Below the pieces are notes generated by a model. It did not search any database. It worked only from the letters and a program-made list of their open reading frames with translations, and was not told the DNA's origin. Positions 20,204-29,078 of a DNA stretch of 64,000 nucleotides are shown here, one piece after another (within the stretch, counting starts at the first letter, position 1; the number at the start of each line of letters is the position of its first letter). The stretch lies in contig NZ_CP016615.1 of the NCBI RefSeq assembly GCF_013377275.1, forward strand, positions 1,374,830 through 1,438,829. The letters run 5' to 3'. This DNA is from Vespertiliibacter pulmonis. GTDB taxonomy: Bacteria > Pseudomonadota > Gammaproteobacteria > Enterobacterales > Pasteurellaceae. Both the position numbers and the translations under genes were made by a program.

Positions 20204-21022
20204 ATGTCAGATCATCAACAATCTAATTCTAAATTGGAAATTATCACTTTCACTATTTTACCATTGTGTTTAATGCTGTTTATTCAAATGTGGCTTAATT
20301 ACAATGCAGCACCTAAAAATTCGATTTTTATCTCACCTTATTTGTTAGCCTTTTTAGTTACCATTATTCTTAGTTTAATTGTGCTATGGAAAGGGGATAT
20401 TTGCCCAGGGCAACGAGGGAGATTAGTTACAATTTTACCTTGGTTAGTGCTATTTTCATTAGGTAATACAGCTTATAGTCTAGGCTTTACACCAAAGCAT
20501 ACTCCCGCATTACTGATTATGACGGTATCAGTGGTATTGCCATTTTTATTATGGAAATTACCAGAAGATGAACAATTTAAAAATATTTTTATTTACTGTG
20601 GATTAGCAATGGCGGGCATTGCGGTTTTCCAATATTTATTGATCTATTGGTATGAATTGCCTTCGTTATTTAATGGTCTTCGTGCGAATAATTTTGCTCA
20701 ATTATTATTGGGGATTTTGTTAGCTGGATGGTATCTCGTATTAGCTAAAAGTCGGTTAGAAGGCTTTTTAAAATTATTAGTATTGCTAGCATTGGGAACT
20801 TTGATACTGAATTACCTTTGGGTGGCATTTATGATGTATCAATATTTACATTTAATGCCAGAAACTCCTCTTTATCCATTTTTTATCTTCTTTGCTGTAC
20901 AATTTATGATTTTTATGGCGTTAGCTTGGTTATTATTAGGCAAAAATATTAAGAACCCAACAGCTTGGACACTCGCAACAGGTTTAGCGATGTTATACCC
21001 TCTAACTAATATCGTGTTGTAA
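20204..21022 (+). CDS. Multi-pass inner-membrane protein of unknown function
   Basis: I do not recognise the family. The 272-residue protein has a short hydrophilic N-terminus followed by about eight to nine hydrophobic helices (first at about 13-31, last near 255-272) and few charged residues. It lies 32 bp upstream of the ydbH homologue on the same strand, so it may share its transcript and act in envelope lipid or membrane homeostasis; this is inference from position only. No catalytic motif is seen. Confidence 0.75.
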   Translation: MSDHQQSNSKLEIITFTILPLCLMLFIQMWLNYNAAPKNSIFISPYLLAFLVTIILSLIVLWKGDICPGQRGRLVTILPWLVLFSLGNTAYSLGFTPKHTPALLIMTVSVVLPFLLWKLPEDEQFKNIFIYCGLAMAGIAVFQYLLIYWYELPSLFNGLRANNFAQLLLGILLAGWYLVLAKSRLEGFLKLLVLLALGTLILNYLWVAFMMYQYLHLMPETPLYPFFIFFAVQFMIFMALAWLLLGKNIKNPTAWTLATGLAMLYPLTNIVL

Positions 21023-21054
21023 ATTACAAGCTATACCGATATAGCGAGAAAGTA

Positions 21055-23775
21055 ATGATGGTTCGCCGAATAATATTCATTTTAACTGCGGTGTTTGCAA
21101 TGCTAATAGCAAGCACCGTAGCTTTATTCAGTAGTGGACAGCTTGCAACTACGATAAATTGGGTTTTACCGAATGCGTGGCGAATAGATATTCCTCACCC
21201 CCTAGTCAGTAGCTGGGAAAAGGCACAGTTACCGCATTTTTCACTTACTTATCAAGGCTGTCCGTTACTTCGTGCTGATGGCTTTAAAATCCAATGGGCA
21301 GAGATACCGAACCTTTCATTACAACAAGCCACGTTAGATTACACTTGTTTCGATAAATTTCCAAAAAATGAACAGTCTTCAACCTTTGGGCCTGAACAAA
21401 TTAAATCGATAATAGCATTACTACCTAATGGATATATCGATATTAAACAATTAGCTTGGGTAAATTTACCAGAGAATCTTCCCGCAAGAATTTCTCAGTT
21501 ATTAGCTAGTCCAAGTGAAATCCATATTGCAAAAAATAGTGAAAATCTGACCGCTTATCTTGCACAAAATCAGGTAAAAATTGAATTGACTTTAACGGGG
21601 CGACAACTGGCTGGCGAAATAGCATATCGTCCAAGTAAGCAGGAAACTCATAAATTCACATTGAATACACAATTACCTGAAAATTTATTACAGTTACCCG
21701 AAAATTTAATCGCAGAATATCAATGGCATTTGCCAACAGAACTTTCTCCTGATCTTGCATTACAACAGGGGCATTCAATCTTAACGTGGCAAAGATTGAA
21801 TGATCAGAGAGTGGGTCAGTGGCAGCTACAATCACAGGTCTTACCCGATCATCAATTAACCTTCCCATTTACTATTGATAAAAACAGTATTGTAATTGAG
21901 CAAGGAAAGTTTGATTGGGCATTAAGTGAAAATCTCGCATTGCGAGGTTTTATCACGAGCAAAATAACCCCTCAGCAGTTTGATTGGCAAAACTTATTTC
22001 CAATTAAAACTGCAATTCGTTTGAGTTTGCTTTCTGAGAATAAAAAAGGCAAAGGTAATGTAGTAATTAACAGTCCAGAAGGGGAATGGCAGGCAGCTAA
22101 TTTTAGCTTACCCGTAAATATTCACGGTAATATCAAGCAAGGTAATTTTATTTTATATAGCGCCGTGCCATTGAGTATTAGTGGTAGTTATCACGATCCA
22201 ACCCTACGGTTTCTTTCATCTGCTCTTTTACGAGTAACGGGCAAAGAACGTTTTTTAGATATCCAAGATCTACGTTTTCCATTGGCGGGTATCCGAGTAA
22301 ATAAGCAAGGAATTAACGGCAGATTGCAGGCAATTTTTAGAGGTGAAAGTCCCGATTTTAAACAAATAGAATTACATTTAGATGGGTATGCTAAAAATTT
22401 TAAAGCAGGGGCATTAACTTTTTTTTCAGATGCTCAACAAGAAACGGGCATAAACGATCGTTGGCAATGGAAATTCTGGGGAAATAGCCGTTTAGCAATT
22501 GCTAAAAGCCTGCTTTCACTTACTGGACGAGGGAATTGGCACGGAAAAGTCGTTCAGCTTTCAGAACTTTATGGCAAATTAGATAACATTCAGCGGGAGA
22601 GCATTAAAATTCCAAAACTTGAACTAAGTTTGCTTGAGCCGATTACGTTTGCCTACGAAAAATGGCGATTAACAGGGGGAGTAAAACTCTCAGCTCCGAA
22701 AACAGAATTTAGTTATGGTGGGACGCTAGAGCAACCTACGGCACGACTTAATGTTAATGGAGAGTTGGAAAATCTCAATTTTAAAGGCGAAGTTACAGCG
22801 GGTACATTAGGACCTATTCGGTTGTTTGCTCGCAGACAATTATCGGAAAGAGATAGTAGTATTGTAGGACGACTTTATTGGAGTGAGCAACCTGCTAATG
22901 TTTTCCAATCATTGCTTCCATTTCGCTCAAATTGGGTGATTACTCACGGCAAAATTAGGGGAGAAACAGCATTTAGTGCTAATAGTAAAACAGGGTTTGT
23001 GGCAGGCGGACATTTTTCAATTCAGCAGGGAGCTATTTCTTTTCCAAGCGGGGAGTTAAAGGGGATTGAGTTTTCTCTGCCTTATCGGCTTCAAAATAAT
23101 GAAATAGATATTGGAGTTAAACAAGCCCTTGATGTACAAATAGCAGAAATTAATGTGGGACTGCCGATAACAAATGCAAAATTGAAATTGCAGGGACATT
23201 ATCCTTATACTAAAAATCGCCCATTATTGTTACGACAGCTCTCTTTTAATTTATTGGGTGGTTCATTGAATATTGAACGTTTTGCCTTGCCTCAACGGCA
23301 AGTTGCTTATCTTAAATTGCGTGATATTCAATTTGAACAATTATTAGCTTTAGCGCAGTATCATCATCTTTCTCTTACAGGTAAAATGCAGGCTAATTTA
23401 CCGTTTTGGCTGAGTGGTCAGCCGTGTTATATTTGTGGCGGAAGTTTTACACAAGCGGGTAGTTCCTCCCTAAAATTTACCCCTGACTTATTAAATGCGA
23501 TGAAGAAAAGTGGTTATACCGAACAGTTACTGACTTATTTGGTCAATGATAGTCAAATTGAGGAACTAAACGGACAAATTCAGTTAAATTCTTTAGGGCA
23601 GATGCGGTTAAAATCCGCTTTGAAATTAGCCTTATCTGAACATCAAAATGCAAAGATTAATTTGAACTATAATCACCAAGAAAATTTGTTTGATTTGTGG
23701 CAGTTGATCAATTATGGTTCACAATTTGAACAAAATATTGAGCATTCTATTTATCAAAAATTGGATAATCGATGA
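21055..23775 (+). CDS. ydbH: YdbH-family intermembrane phospholipid transport protein
   Basis: AsmA-like bridge protein; in E. coli YdbH acts with TamB and YhdP to move phospholipids to the outer membrane. The 906-residue protein has one N-terminal membrane anchor (RRIIFILTAVFAMLIASTVALF) and then a long beta-rich periplasmic body, ending in a region like that of YdbH (GGSLNIERFALP, QLNSLGQMRLKSALKL). E. coli YdbH is 879 residues. Start could be ATG 21055 or 21058. The stop overlaps ynbE by 4 bp, as expected for this pair. One uptake core lies in the gene near 21549. Confidence 0.85.
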   Translation: MMVRRIIFILTAVFAMLIASTVALFSSGQLATTINWVLPNAWRIDIPHPLVSSWEKAQLPHFSLTYQGCPLLRADGFKIQWAEIPNLSLQQATLDYTCFDKFPKNEQSSTFGPEQIKSIIALLPNGYIDIKQLAWVNLPENLPARISQLLASPSEIHIAKNSENLTAYLAQNQVKIELTLTGRQLAGEIAYRPSKQETHKFTLNTQLPENLLQLPENLIAEYQWHLPTELSPDLALQQGHSILTWQRLNDQRVGQWQLQSQVLPDHQLTFPFTIDKNSIVIEQGKFDWALSENLALRGFITSKITPQQFDWQNLFPIKTAIRLSLLSENKKGKGNVVINSPEGEWQAANFSLPVNIHGNIKQGNFILYSAVPLSISGSYHDPTLRFLSSALLRVTGKERFLDIQDLRFPLAGIRVNKQGINGRLQAIFRGESPDFKQIELHLDGYAKNFKAGALTFFSDAQQETGINDRWQWKFWGNSRLAIAKSLLSLTGRGNWHGKVVQLSELYGKLDNIQRESIKIPKLELSLLEPITFAYEKWRLTGGVKLSAPKTEFSYGGTLEQPTARLNVNGELENLNFKGEVTAGTLGPIRLFARRQLSERDSSIVGRLYWSEQPANVFQSLLPFRSNWVITHGKIRGETAFSANSKTGFVAGGHFSIQQGAISFPSGELKGIEFSLPYRLQNNEIDIGVKQALDVQIAEINVGLPITNAKLKLQGHYPYTKNRPLLLRQLSFNLLGGSLNIERFALPQRQVAYLKLRDIQFEQLLALAQYHHLSLTGKMQANLPFWLSGQPCYICGGSFTQAGSSSLKFTPDLLNAMKKSGYTEQLLTYLVNDSQIEELNGQIQLNSLGQMRLKSALKLALSEHQNAKINLNYNHQENLFDLWQLINYGSQFEQNIEHSIYQKLDNR

Positions 23776-23969
23776 TACAGAAAATAATATTATTGTGGAG
23801 CGTAATGTTGTGCTTCAATCTCACCGCTTGTACCCCTAAAATTCAGCTTGAAACGCCTAAAGAAGGGATTACGATCAATATGAATGTGGTGGTAGATCAT
23901 AAAATTGAAGTATCAATGGATAAACAATCTCGGGCGATTATTAAAAATATTGATAAGAGTAAAAAGTAA
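23772..23969 (+). CDS. ynbE: YnbE-family lipoprotein, partner of YdbH
   Basis: Small outer-membrane lipoprotein that caps YdbH to complete the intermembrane bridge. The 65-residue protein has a lipobox (LTAC, Cys near residue 20) followed by the family signature TPKIQLETPKEGITINMNVVVDHKIEV, very like E. coli YnbE. Its start overlaps the ydbH stop. The third gene of the E. coli cluster, ydbL, is absent: tex on the other strand follows after a terminator. Confidence 0.9.
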   Translation: MIQKIILLWSVMLCFNLTACTPKIQLETPKEGITINMNVVVDHKIEVSMDKQSRAIIKNIDKSKK

Positions 23970-23981
23970 CCTAATAAAATA

Positions 23982-24005
23982 AATCCCCTGCATTAGCAAG
24001 GGATT
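23982..24005. terminator. Bidirectional terminator between ynbE and tex
   Basis: AATCCCCTGC (23982-23991) pairs with GCAAGGGATT (23996-24005) around a 4-base loop, with one imperfect pair that is G-U on the minus strand. TATTTTATT follows on the minus side. It closes tex and probably ynbE. Confidence 0.65.
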
Positions 24006-24020
24006 ATTTGGCAAAATAAA

Positions 24021-26330
24021 TTATTTTTTCCAGCCTTTGAGTGCGTCTGCAAATACATTATTGCCCACGCTTTTTTCTTGACGTAGCAAGCGATCATTTC
24101 GGTCAAATTTCTTGCGAGATGGACTATTTGTTTCAGTTTTTTCAGTTGGCTTATCGTCTAAACGCATTGTGAGTGCAATTCGCTTGCGAGGGACATCAAC
24201 TTCAAGTACTTTCACTTTTACAATATCACCCGTTTTAACAACTTTGTGTGGATCGTCCACAAAGCTGTTAGCAAGCATTGAAATATGTACTAAGCCGTCT
24301 TGATGAACGCCAATATCCACAAAGGCTCCAAAGTTAGTTACATTGGTAATTGTACCTTCTAAGATCATTCCCGCTTTGAGATCGTTAATGGTTTCCACAC
24401 CGTCCATAAATGTTGCAGTTTTAAATTCACCACGAGGATCTCGCCCCGGTTTTTCAAGCTCTTTAAAAATATCATTAACAGTGGGTAAACCAAATTTTTC
24501 ATCAACGAATTGGTTAGCGTGCAGGCTATGAATTTTAGTTGAATTTCCCATCAACTCATTCAGCGTAGAAGCGGTAGCTTGCAGAATTTTTTCAACAACA
24601 GGGTAGGCTTCAGGGTGAACACTTGAAGCATCAAGCGGGTTTTTCCCGTTTAAAATTCGCATAAATCCAGCACATTGCTCGAAGGCTTTAGGCCCAAGAC
24701 GAGGTACTTTTTTTAAGTCCGATCGGCTAGTAAAGCGTCCATTTTCATCACGGTATGCCACAATATTTTGAGCAAGTGTTTTACTCATACCTGCAACACG
24801 AGCGAGTAGAGAAGCAGAGGCGGTATTCAAATCTACGCCAACGGCATTTACACAATCTTCAACAACGGCATCCAGTTTGCGAGCGAGCTGGGATTGATTA
24901 ACATCGTGCTGATATTGTCCAACACCAATCGCTTTAGGTTCAATTTTTACCAGTTCTGCCAATGGATCTTGCAAACGGCGAGCGATAGAAACTGCACCTC
25001 GTAGCGATACATCAAGGGTTGGAAATTCTGCTGCGGCTAGTTCAGAGGCAGAATAGACAGACGCACCTGCTTCACTAACGACAACAGTTTGTGGTGTCCA
25101 ATCGCCGTATTGCTGGATTACTTCTTTGGTAAATCGTTCAGTTTCTCGAGAGGCTGTGCCATTACCGATTGCCACGAGATCGACGTGGTGTTTTTTACCG
25201 AGTGAATATAAGATTTGCCCTGCTTTCTTAGGATCAGTCGTATGGGGATAGATTGTGGCGGTATCTAGTAATTTCCCTGTGGTATCTACAACTGCAACTT
25301 TTACTCCAGTGCGAAGACCAGGATCGAGCCCCATTGTATTTCTTGCTCCAGCAGGTGCTGCCATTAAGAGTGCTGAAAGGTTGCGAGCAAATACATCAAT
25401 CGCTTCGTCTTCTGCTTTTTCCCGTAATGTTCCCATTAGCTCAGTTTCGAGGTGAAGTAAGGCTTTAATTTTCCACGTCCAACTAATGACTTGGTTACGC
25501 CAACTATCTGCAGGTTGGTTATTGAAAATTATTCCTAAATGTTCACGAATAATTTCTTCACAATGACTTGTGCGACTGCCTTCTTCAGCATTAGGATCTG
25601 CATTGAGTGAGAGCGATAATATACTTTCATTACGCCCACGAAACATTGCTAATGCACGATGAGAGGGTACTGTTTTGTAAGGTTCACTATGTGTAAAGTA
25701 ATCACGGAATTTTTCACCTTCTTGCTCTTTACCGTCAATTACTTTAGCTTCAATAGTTGCGTAAGCGGTGAGATAATGGCGAAGTTTTGCAAGTAATTCA
25801 GCATCTTCTGCGAAACGTTCCATTAAAATATAGCGAGCGCCATCAAGGGCGGATTTTATATCAGATACCCCTTTTTCTGCATTGATATACTTCTCAGCAA
25901 CTTGTTCAGGCAGTTGAGCTGGATTATTCCAAAGACTTTCAGCTAAAGGCTCAAGCCCTGCTTCAATGGCAATTTGCCCACGAGTACGGCGCTTAGGTTT
26001 GTAGGGTAAATAGAGATCTTCTAGCTCTGTTTTACTTTCGGTCTGCTCTATTTTTGTTCGAAGATCATCTGTAAGTTTACCTTGTTCATCAATGGATTTA
26101 AGAATAGTTTGGCGGCGATCATTGAGATCTCGTAAATAGGTTAAACGGCTTTCAAAATGGCGTAGTTGGGTATCGTCTAATCCGCCCGTAACTTCTTTAC
26201 GATACCGTGCAATAAAAGGAATCGTATTGCCTTCATCAAGTAAATGTATAGCCGCAAGAATTTGTTCTGAGCGTACGGCAAGCTCTGCCGAGATAATTTG
26301 GCTGATTTGGTGATTAAGTGTATCAGTCAT
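24021..26330 (-). CDS. tex: Transcription accessory protein Tex
   Basis: RNA-binding protein conserved in bacteria; affects gene expression and stress survival by a mechanism not settled. Domain order is standard: N-terminal Tex helical region, YqgF/RNase H-like domain beginning [17 protein letters not shown] (near residue 325), helix-hairpin-helix repeats ([42 protein letters not shown]) and a C-terminal S1 domain ([29 protein letters not shown], about 645-715). Length 769 matches E. coli (773). Confidence 0.96.
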   Translation of the reverse strand: MTDTLNHQISQIISAELAVRSEQILAAIHLLDEGNTIPFIARYRKEVTGGLDDTQLRHFESRLTYLRDLNDRRQTILKSIDEQGKLTDDLRTKIEQTESKTELEDLYLPYKPKRRTRGQIAIEAGLEPLAESLWNNPAQLPEQVAEKYINAEKGVSDIKSALDGARYILMERFAEDAELLAKLRHYLTAYATIEAKVIDGKEQEGEKFRDYFTHSEPYKTVPSHRALAMFRGRNESILSLSLNADPNAEEGSRTSHCEEIIREHLGIIFNNQPADSWRNQVISWTWKIKALLHLETELMGTLREKAEDEAIDVFARNLSALLMAAPAGARNTMGLDPGLRTGVKVAVVDTTGKLLDTATIYPHTTDPKKAGQILYSLGKKHHVDLVAIGNGTASRETERFTKEVIQQYGDWTPQTVVVSEAGASVYSASELAAAEFPTLDVSLRGAVSIARRLQDPLAELVKIEPKAIGVGQYQHDVNQSQLARKLDAVVEDCVNAVGVDLNTASASLLARVAGMSKTLAQNIVAYRDENGRFTSRSDLKKVPRLGPKAFEQCAGFMRILNGKNPLDASSVHPEAYPVVEKILQATASTLNELMGNSTKIHSLHANQFVDEKFGLPTVNDIFKELEKPGRDPRGEFKTATFMDGVETINDLKAGMILEGTITNVTNFGAFVDIGVHQDGLVHISMLANSFVDDPHKVVKTGDIVKVKVLEVDVPRKRIALTMRLDDKPTEKTETNSPSRKKFDRNDRLLRQEKSVGNNVFADALKGWKK

Positions 26331-26390
26331 TGATTGTCCTTATAACAGCATTAAAAGAGACTGGTAATAAATATTTGAATGGAAATATGG

Positions 26391-26432
26391 CAAGCGATCA
26401 CAATGCAAAAAATGCTAGATTCTGACCGCTTG
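26391..26432. repeat. Inverted uptake-sequence pair after yajG
   Basis: CAAGCGATCA (26391-26400) and TGACCGCTTG (26423-26432) are inverted with one difference that gives a G-U pair on the minus strand. It lies 20 bp after the yajG stop and could form its 3' hairpin, though no U tract follows. Confidence 0.5.
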
Positions 26433-26451
26433 TTGAAGCTATTGTGAATAA

Positions 26452-27039
26452 CTATTTAAATTGATGAATAGCATTGCCAATTTCATTATCGTTATAGATT
26501 GTTTGGATCATATCTGAATAAGCGTTATTCAATACTTTCTGTATTTCGGTGTTGTTTGCACCAAAAGCACCCTCATAAGAGCGAGAGGTTGCAAAATTTT
26601 TATTGAAATTACCTCTTGTTCCGCTTACTGCAACGTCAACATTAATATTGGCATTGATTTTATAGCGTAAATTACCTTGTTCTACATCAGCAAAGAATTT
26701 TTTGATGTTTAGAGTAACATTGGCGTTGCCTGCTCCTTGCACAACAGCAAAGCCTTTGCTATTAAGGTTTTGTTGCATTGCTTGTTGAAACATTTGGGCA
26801 ACATCTGGTACAGCATTCAGACGAGTAATTTGTCCTGAAGAGGTATAACTTGCCACTTCAGCAGATGGGCGTAAATCACGGGTGGCAACATTCACTAATG
26901 CAGTTTGATTATTGGTATCAAACATTGAGCTTGGTGAGGGAGTCGTGAAGGTGAGCGTATTCGATGGTGTTTGACAACCTGTAAGAACTAATGTTGTGAG
27001 TAAAGTTGTAAAGGTAATGACTTTGGTTGATAATTTCAT
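26452..27039 (-). CDS. yajG: YajG-family lipoprotein
   Basis: Predicted outer-membrane lipoprotein of unknown role. Lipobox LVLTGCQ with Cys at about residue 22; the mature part has a beta-rich fold (NVATRDLRP, NVTLNIKKFFADVEQGNLRYKINANINVDV). Length 195 equals E. coli YajG (192), and it is divergent from bolA, the gene pair order seen in E. coli. Function is not established. Confidence 0.85.
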   Translation of the reverse strand: MKLSTKVITFTTLLTTLVLTGCQTPSNTLTFTTPSPSSMFDTNNQTALVNVATRDLRPSAEVASYTSSGQITRLNAVPDVAQMFQQAMQQNLNSKGFAVVQGAGNANVTLNIKKFFADVEQGNLRYKINANINVDVAVSGTRGNFNKNFATSRSYEGAFGANNTEIQKVLNNAYSDMIQTIYNDNEIGNAIHQFK

Positions 27040-27134
27040 AAAATTTCCTTTCTGTCAGTGATGATGATTTTGTAAATCAGGTTAAGACAAAGTATAGTAT
27101 TATTTTGCCATAAATTTCCAAATGGAGTAGAAAA

Positions 27135-27443
27135 ATGTCCGTAGAACAAACGATTAATGCCAAGCTAATGGCAGAATTTTCCCCAACTTTATTACAAATC
27201 GAAAATGAAAGCCACAAGCACAGTGCTGGACGGGCTGAATCTCATTTTAAAGTTACACTCGTTTCCTCTTTTTTTGATGAAATGCGAATGGTTGCTCGTC
27301 ATCGTGCAATTTATGCTTGTTTAGCTCACGAATTAGAAACAGGTGTACACGCATTAGCATTGCATATTTATACTCCAACAGAATGGGTAGAAACAGGGCA
27401 GGTTGCACCTAAATCGCCTAATTGTATGGGGCATGGGCAATAA
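27135..27443 (+). CDS. bolA: BolA family transcriptional/iron-sulfur regulator
   Basis: BolA partners with monothiol glutaredoxins in Fe-S handling and affects cell shape and stress genes in E. coli. The family core is clear: SHKHSAGRAESHFKVTLVS near residues 27-45 and HRAIYACLAHELETGVHALALHIYTPTEW near residues 55-84, including the conserved His. 102 residues, GGAG ribosome site upstream. Divergent from yajG. Confidence 0.93.
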   Translation: MSVEQTINAKLMAEFSPTLLQIENESHKHSAGRAESHFKVTLVSSFFDEMRMVARHRAIYACLAHELETGVHALALHIYTPTEWVETGQVAPKSPNCMGHGQ

Positions 27444-27467
27444 TTGTTCTCGTAAGTTTATAACATC

Positions 27468-27496
27468 TTGCTTAGACCATTAAAATCAGGTATAGT
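27468..27496 (+). promoter_or_regulatory. Promoter of tRNA-Ser
   Basis: TTGCTT (27468-27473), a 17-bp spacer and TATAGT (27491-27496) make a good sigma70-type promoter; start near 27503, about 40 bp before the tRNA. Confidence 0.6.
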
Positions 27497-27509
27497 TTAA
27501 CGAAATTCA

Positions 27510-27534
27510 AATGTGCATTCCTTGCACATTTTTT
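27510..27534 (+). terminator. Terminator-like hairpin between bolA and tRNA-Ser
   Basis: AATGTGCA (27510-27517) and TGCACATT (27523-27530) form an 8-bp stem with a 5-base loop, followed by TTTT. It looks like the bolA terminator, yet it lies downstream of the only good tRNA promoter and 7 bp before the tRNA, so tRNA transcription must read through it or the hairpin acts in 5' processing. Confidence 0.65.
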
Positions 27535-27541
27535 ATTGATT

Positions 27542-27631
27542 GGTGAGATGTCCGAGTGGTTGAAGGAGCACGCCTGGAAAGCGTGTATATGGGAAACCGT
27601 ATCGGGGGTTCGAATCCCCCTCTCACCGCCA
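27542..27631 (+). tRNA. tRNA-Ser (anticodon GGA)
   Basis: A 90-base type II tRNA. Acceptor arms GGTGAGA (27542-27548) and TCTCACC (27621-27627) pair, the discriminator G and encoded CCA follow. The anticodon stem CACGC/GCGTG encloses CTGGAAA, anticodon GGA at 27576-27578, reading UCC/UCU. A long variable arm and the T-loop GGTTCGAATCC are present, as in serine tRNAs. Confidence 0.97.
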
Positions 27632-27889
27632 TTCTATTATCATAACACCTAGAATTGTACAAAATTTCTATAACTATACAAACATTTTATCTATTCTCAC
27701 TTAAGATTGCTATGCTATAAAAAGCCAATAGACATCATCATTTCATATGATAACTAGGACTTTAATACTGTTTTTAAACCGTTTTAAAGATAAAACCCTA
27801 ACTATAAAGCTAGGGTTTTATAAGTTCTTAATAAAAAAGAATGGTTATAGAGGGCGCTTTATTTAATTTAAAGCTAGTAGAACCATTTA
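27632..27889. other. 258-bp intergenic stretch after tRNA-Ser
   Basis: No coding gene is seen. The only clear structure is an 11-bp inverted repeat, ATAAAACCCTA (27790-27800) and TAGGGTTTTAT (27811-27821), with a 10-base loop, which can serve as a terminator in both directions: for the tRNA transcript on plus and weakly on minus. A TATAAA-like box near 27716-27722 could start a short RNA ending there; this is speculation. Confidence 0.5.
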
Positions 27890-28264
27890 TTAAGGTGCAG
27901 TTTTTAATAATTTATACTGATTGTTTTGAGGAGCTTCACCATTTTCGTCGCATATTTCAACGTAGTTATCTGAAACTTTTAGTAAAATTTCAGAAGTGCT
28001 ACCTGGTTGTAAATGAATAACATCGGCCTTGTTTTTATCCCAGATATAAGCGCCTTTTTCTGAAAATGGGTGCTGTTTTTTATTTTTGAAGTAAACAGTA
28101 TTATATTCGTAAGTTTTATCTTTATTTAAAATAAGCTCAGCATCAATTTTTTGACAGTCAGCGCAAGGTAATGTGCCTTTGAATGTGCCAGATATTGTTT
28201 TTTCTGGTAATGTAGAACAAGCCCCTAATAGGGTAGTTAGTGCAATTAATACGATTTTTTTCAT
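27890..28264 (-). CDS. NlpE-like lipoprotein (N-terminal domain only)
   Basis: Small lipoprotein with lipobox LGACS (Cys at 16), then the beta-barrel NlpE N-terminal domain: FKGTLPCADCQKIDAELILNKDKTYEYNT, including the CxxC pair. E. coli NlpE (236 residues) senses surface contact and copper through Cpx and has a second OB domain, which this 124-residue protein lacks, so signalling may differ. It lies 23 bp after the dciA-like gene on the same strand and may be co-transcribed with it. Confidence 0.75.
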   Translation of the reverse strand: MKKIVLIALTTLLGACSTLPEKTISGTFKGTLPCADCQKIDAELILNKDKTYEYNTVYFKNKKQHPFSEKGAYIWDKNKADVIHLQPGSTSEILLKVSDNYVEICDENGEAPQNNQYKLLKTAP

Positions 28265-28287
28265 TCGAGTATCCTCTTTCAGTTAAT

Positions 28288-28596
28288 TTAAATAGTTTTG
28301 AATTCAGGATTCAATTTGAATTCCAATTCAGTAATATTCGGAAAGTCCGTTTGGATCAATTTAAGTAATAAGGATTGTTGTAGTAGAAATCCTTGTCTAA
28401 CACTAGCACTTGGTACTTCAATAACCAACGAATTATCATACAAATTTACTATACGGTAAAGATTTTGATATTGCGTTGGCAGTCTCTGCTTAATGTTTTG
28501 GTTGATTAAATTGATTTGATTACTGCGTTCGACAATTTTTGCTAGGCTAGAGTTCTGTAAAATGTCACTAATATTTTTAAGTGGCTGAATTTTCAT
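28288..28596 (-). CDS. DciA-like (DUF721) protein
   Basis: 102 residues with the DUF721 pattern: LQNSSLAKIVERSNQINLINQNIKQRLP, then NLYDNSLVIEVPSASVRQGFLLQQSLLLKLIQ. DciA proteins load the replicative helicase in bacteria that lack DnaC, and a DUF721 gene commonly lies divergent from secM-secA in related genomes. Whether this short form performs helicase loading here is not shown by sequence. Confidence 0.65.
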   Translation of the reverse strand: MKIQPLKNISDILQNSSLAKIVERSNQINLINQNIKQRLPTQYQNLYRIVNLYDNSLVIEVPSASVRQGFLLQQSLLLKLIQTDFPNITELEFKLNPEFKTI

Positions 28597-28645
28597 CTGT
28601 TTTAATCACTTTTGGTTTGTTTTCCCTTAATCTTACTCTAATATT

Positions 28646-28675
28646 CTGACTAATTTTACAAAATTAGCGTATAAT
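28646..28675 (+). promoter_or_regulatory. Promoter of secM-secA
   Basis: CTGACT (28646-28651), an 18-bp spacer and TATAAT (28670-28675). The start site would be about 17 bp before the secM start codon. Confidence 0.45.
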
Positions 28676-28698
28676 AATCATAATTTTTCAAGTAATGA

Positions 28699-29025
28699 AT
28701 GATAATGAGATTCTTTAAGCAACTGCATAAATCAGCATTTTGGTCGCAACTTCTTCTTGGTATTGTTGCGATTTTAGCGTTGCCTATCCCTCAGTTATCA
28801 AATGAAACTGAAAATAGCCCTATTCAGCAGACGCTTACCCTAAGTGAGCTAGTCGCAAAGGCTCAATCACAATCTGATGAAACTCAGATTTATTTTTTCT
28901 TACAAGATCTATTTTCTCTTCAAGTTGTTATCAAACAAGCGGTAACATTTTGCCAACTTTTTACCTCCTATTATCATTTTGATACGCTAGTTAATCCGCC
29001 TATTCGAGCTGGGCCAGTTATTTAA
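28699..29025 (+). CDS. secM: Secretion monitor SecM (arrest peptide, secA leader)
   Basis: Regulatory leader peptide whose nascent chain stalls the ribosome until it is pulled by the Sec machinery, raising secA translation. The 108-residue protein has a basic then hydrophobic N-terminal export signal (LLLGIVAILALPIPQ, residues 18-32) and ends NPPIRAGPVI, with the core arrest motif IRAGP at residues 102-106, two codons from the stop. E. coli SecM has IRAGP but different upstream residues and a longer chain. Start could be ATG 28699 or 28705. An uptake sequence lies inside the gene (near 28936). It sits 53 bp before secA. Confidence 0.92.
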   Translation: MIMRFFKQLHKSAFWSQLLLGIVAILALPIPQLSNETENSPIQQTLTLSELVAKAQSQSDETQIYFFLQDLFSLQVVIKQAVTFCQLFTSYYHFDTLVNPPIRAGPVI

Positions 29026-29073
29026 TGATGTTTTATGAATAAGTATTAATGTTTTAATTAAATAACGAAAGGA
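29017..29073 (+). promoter_or_regulatory. SecM-controlled RNA helix at the secA ribosome site
   Basis: GTTATTTAAT (29017-29026) and ATTAAATAAC (29057-29066) are perfectly complementary, 10 bp. The left arm begins with the codon straight after the arrest proline and contains the secM stop; the right arm ends one base from the AAAGGA Shine-Dalgarno of secA (29068-29073). A ribosome stalled at RAGP would cover the left arm and free the secA site, as established for E. coli. The helix abuts and does not bury the Shine-Dalgarno itself. Confidence 0.7.
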
Positions 29074-29078
29074 TTTTT

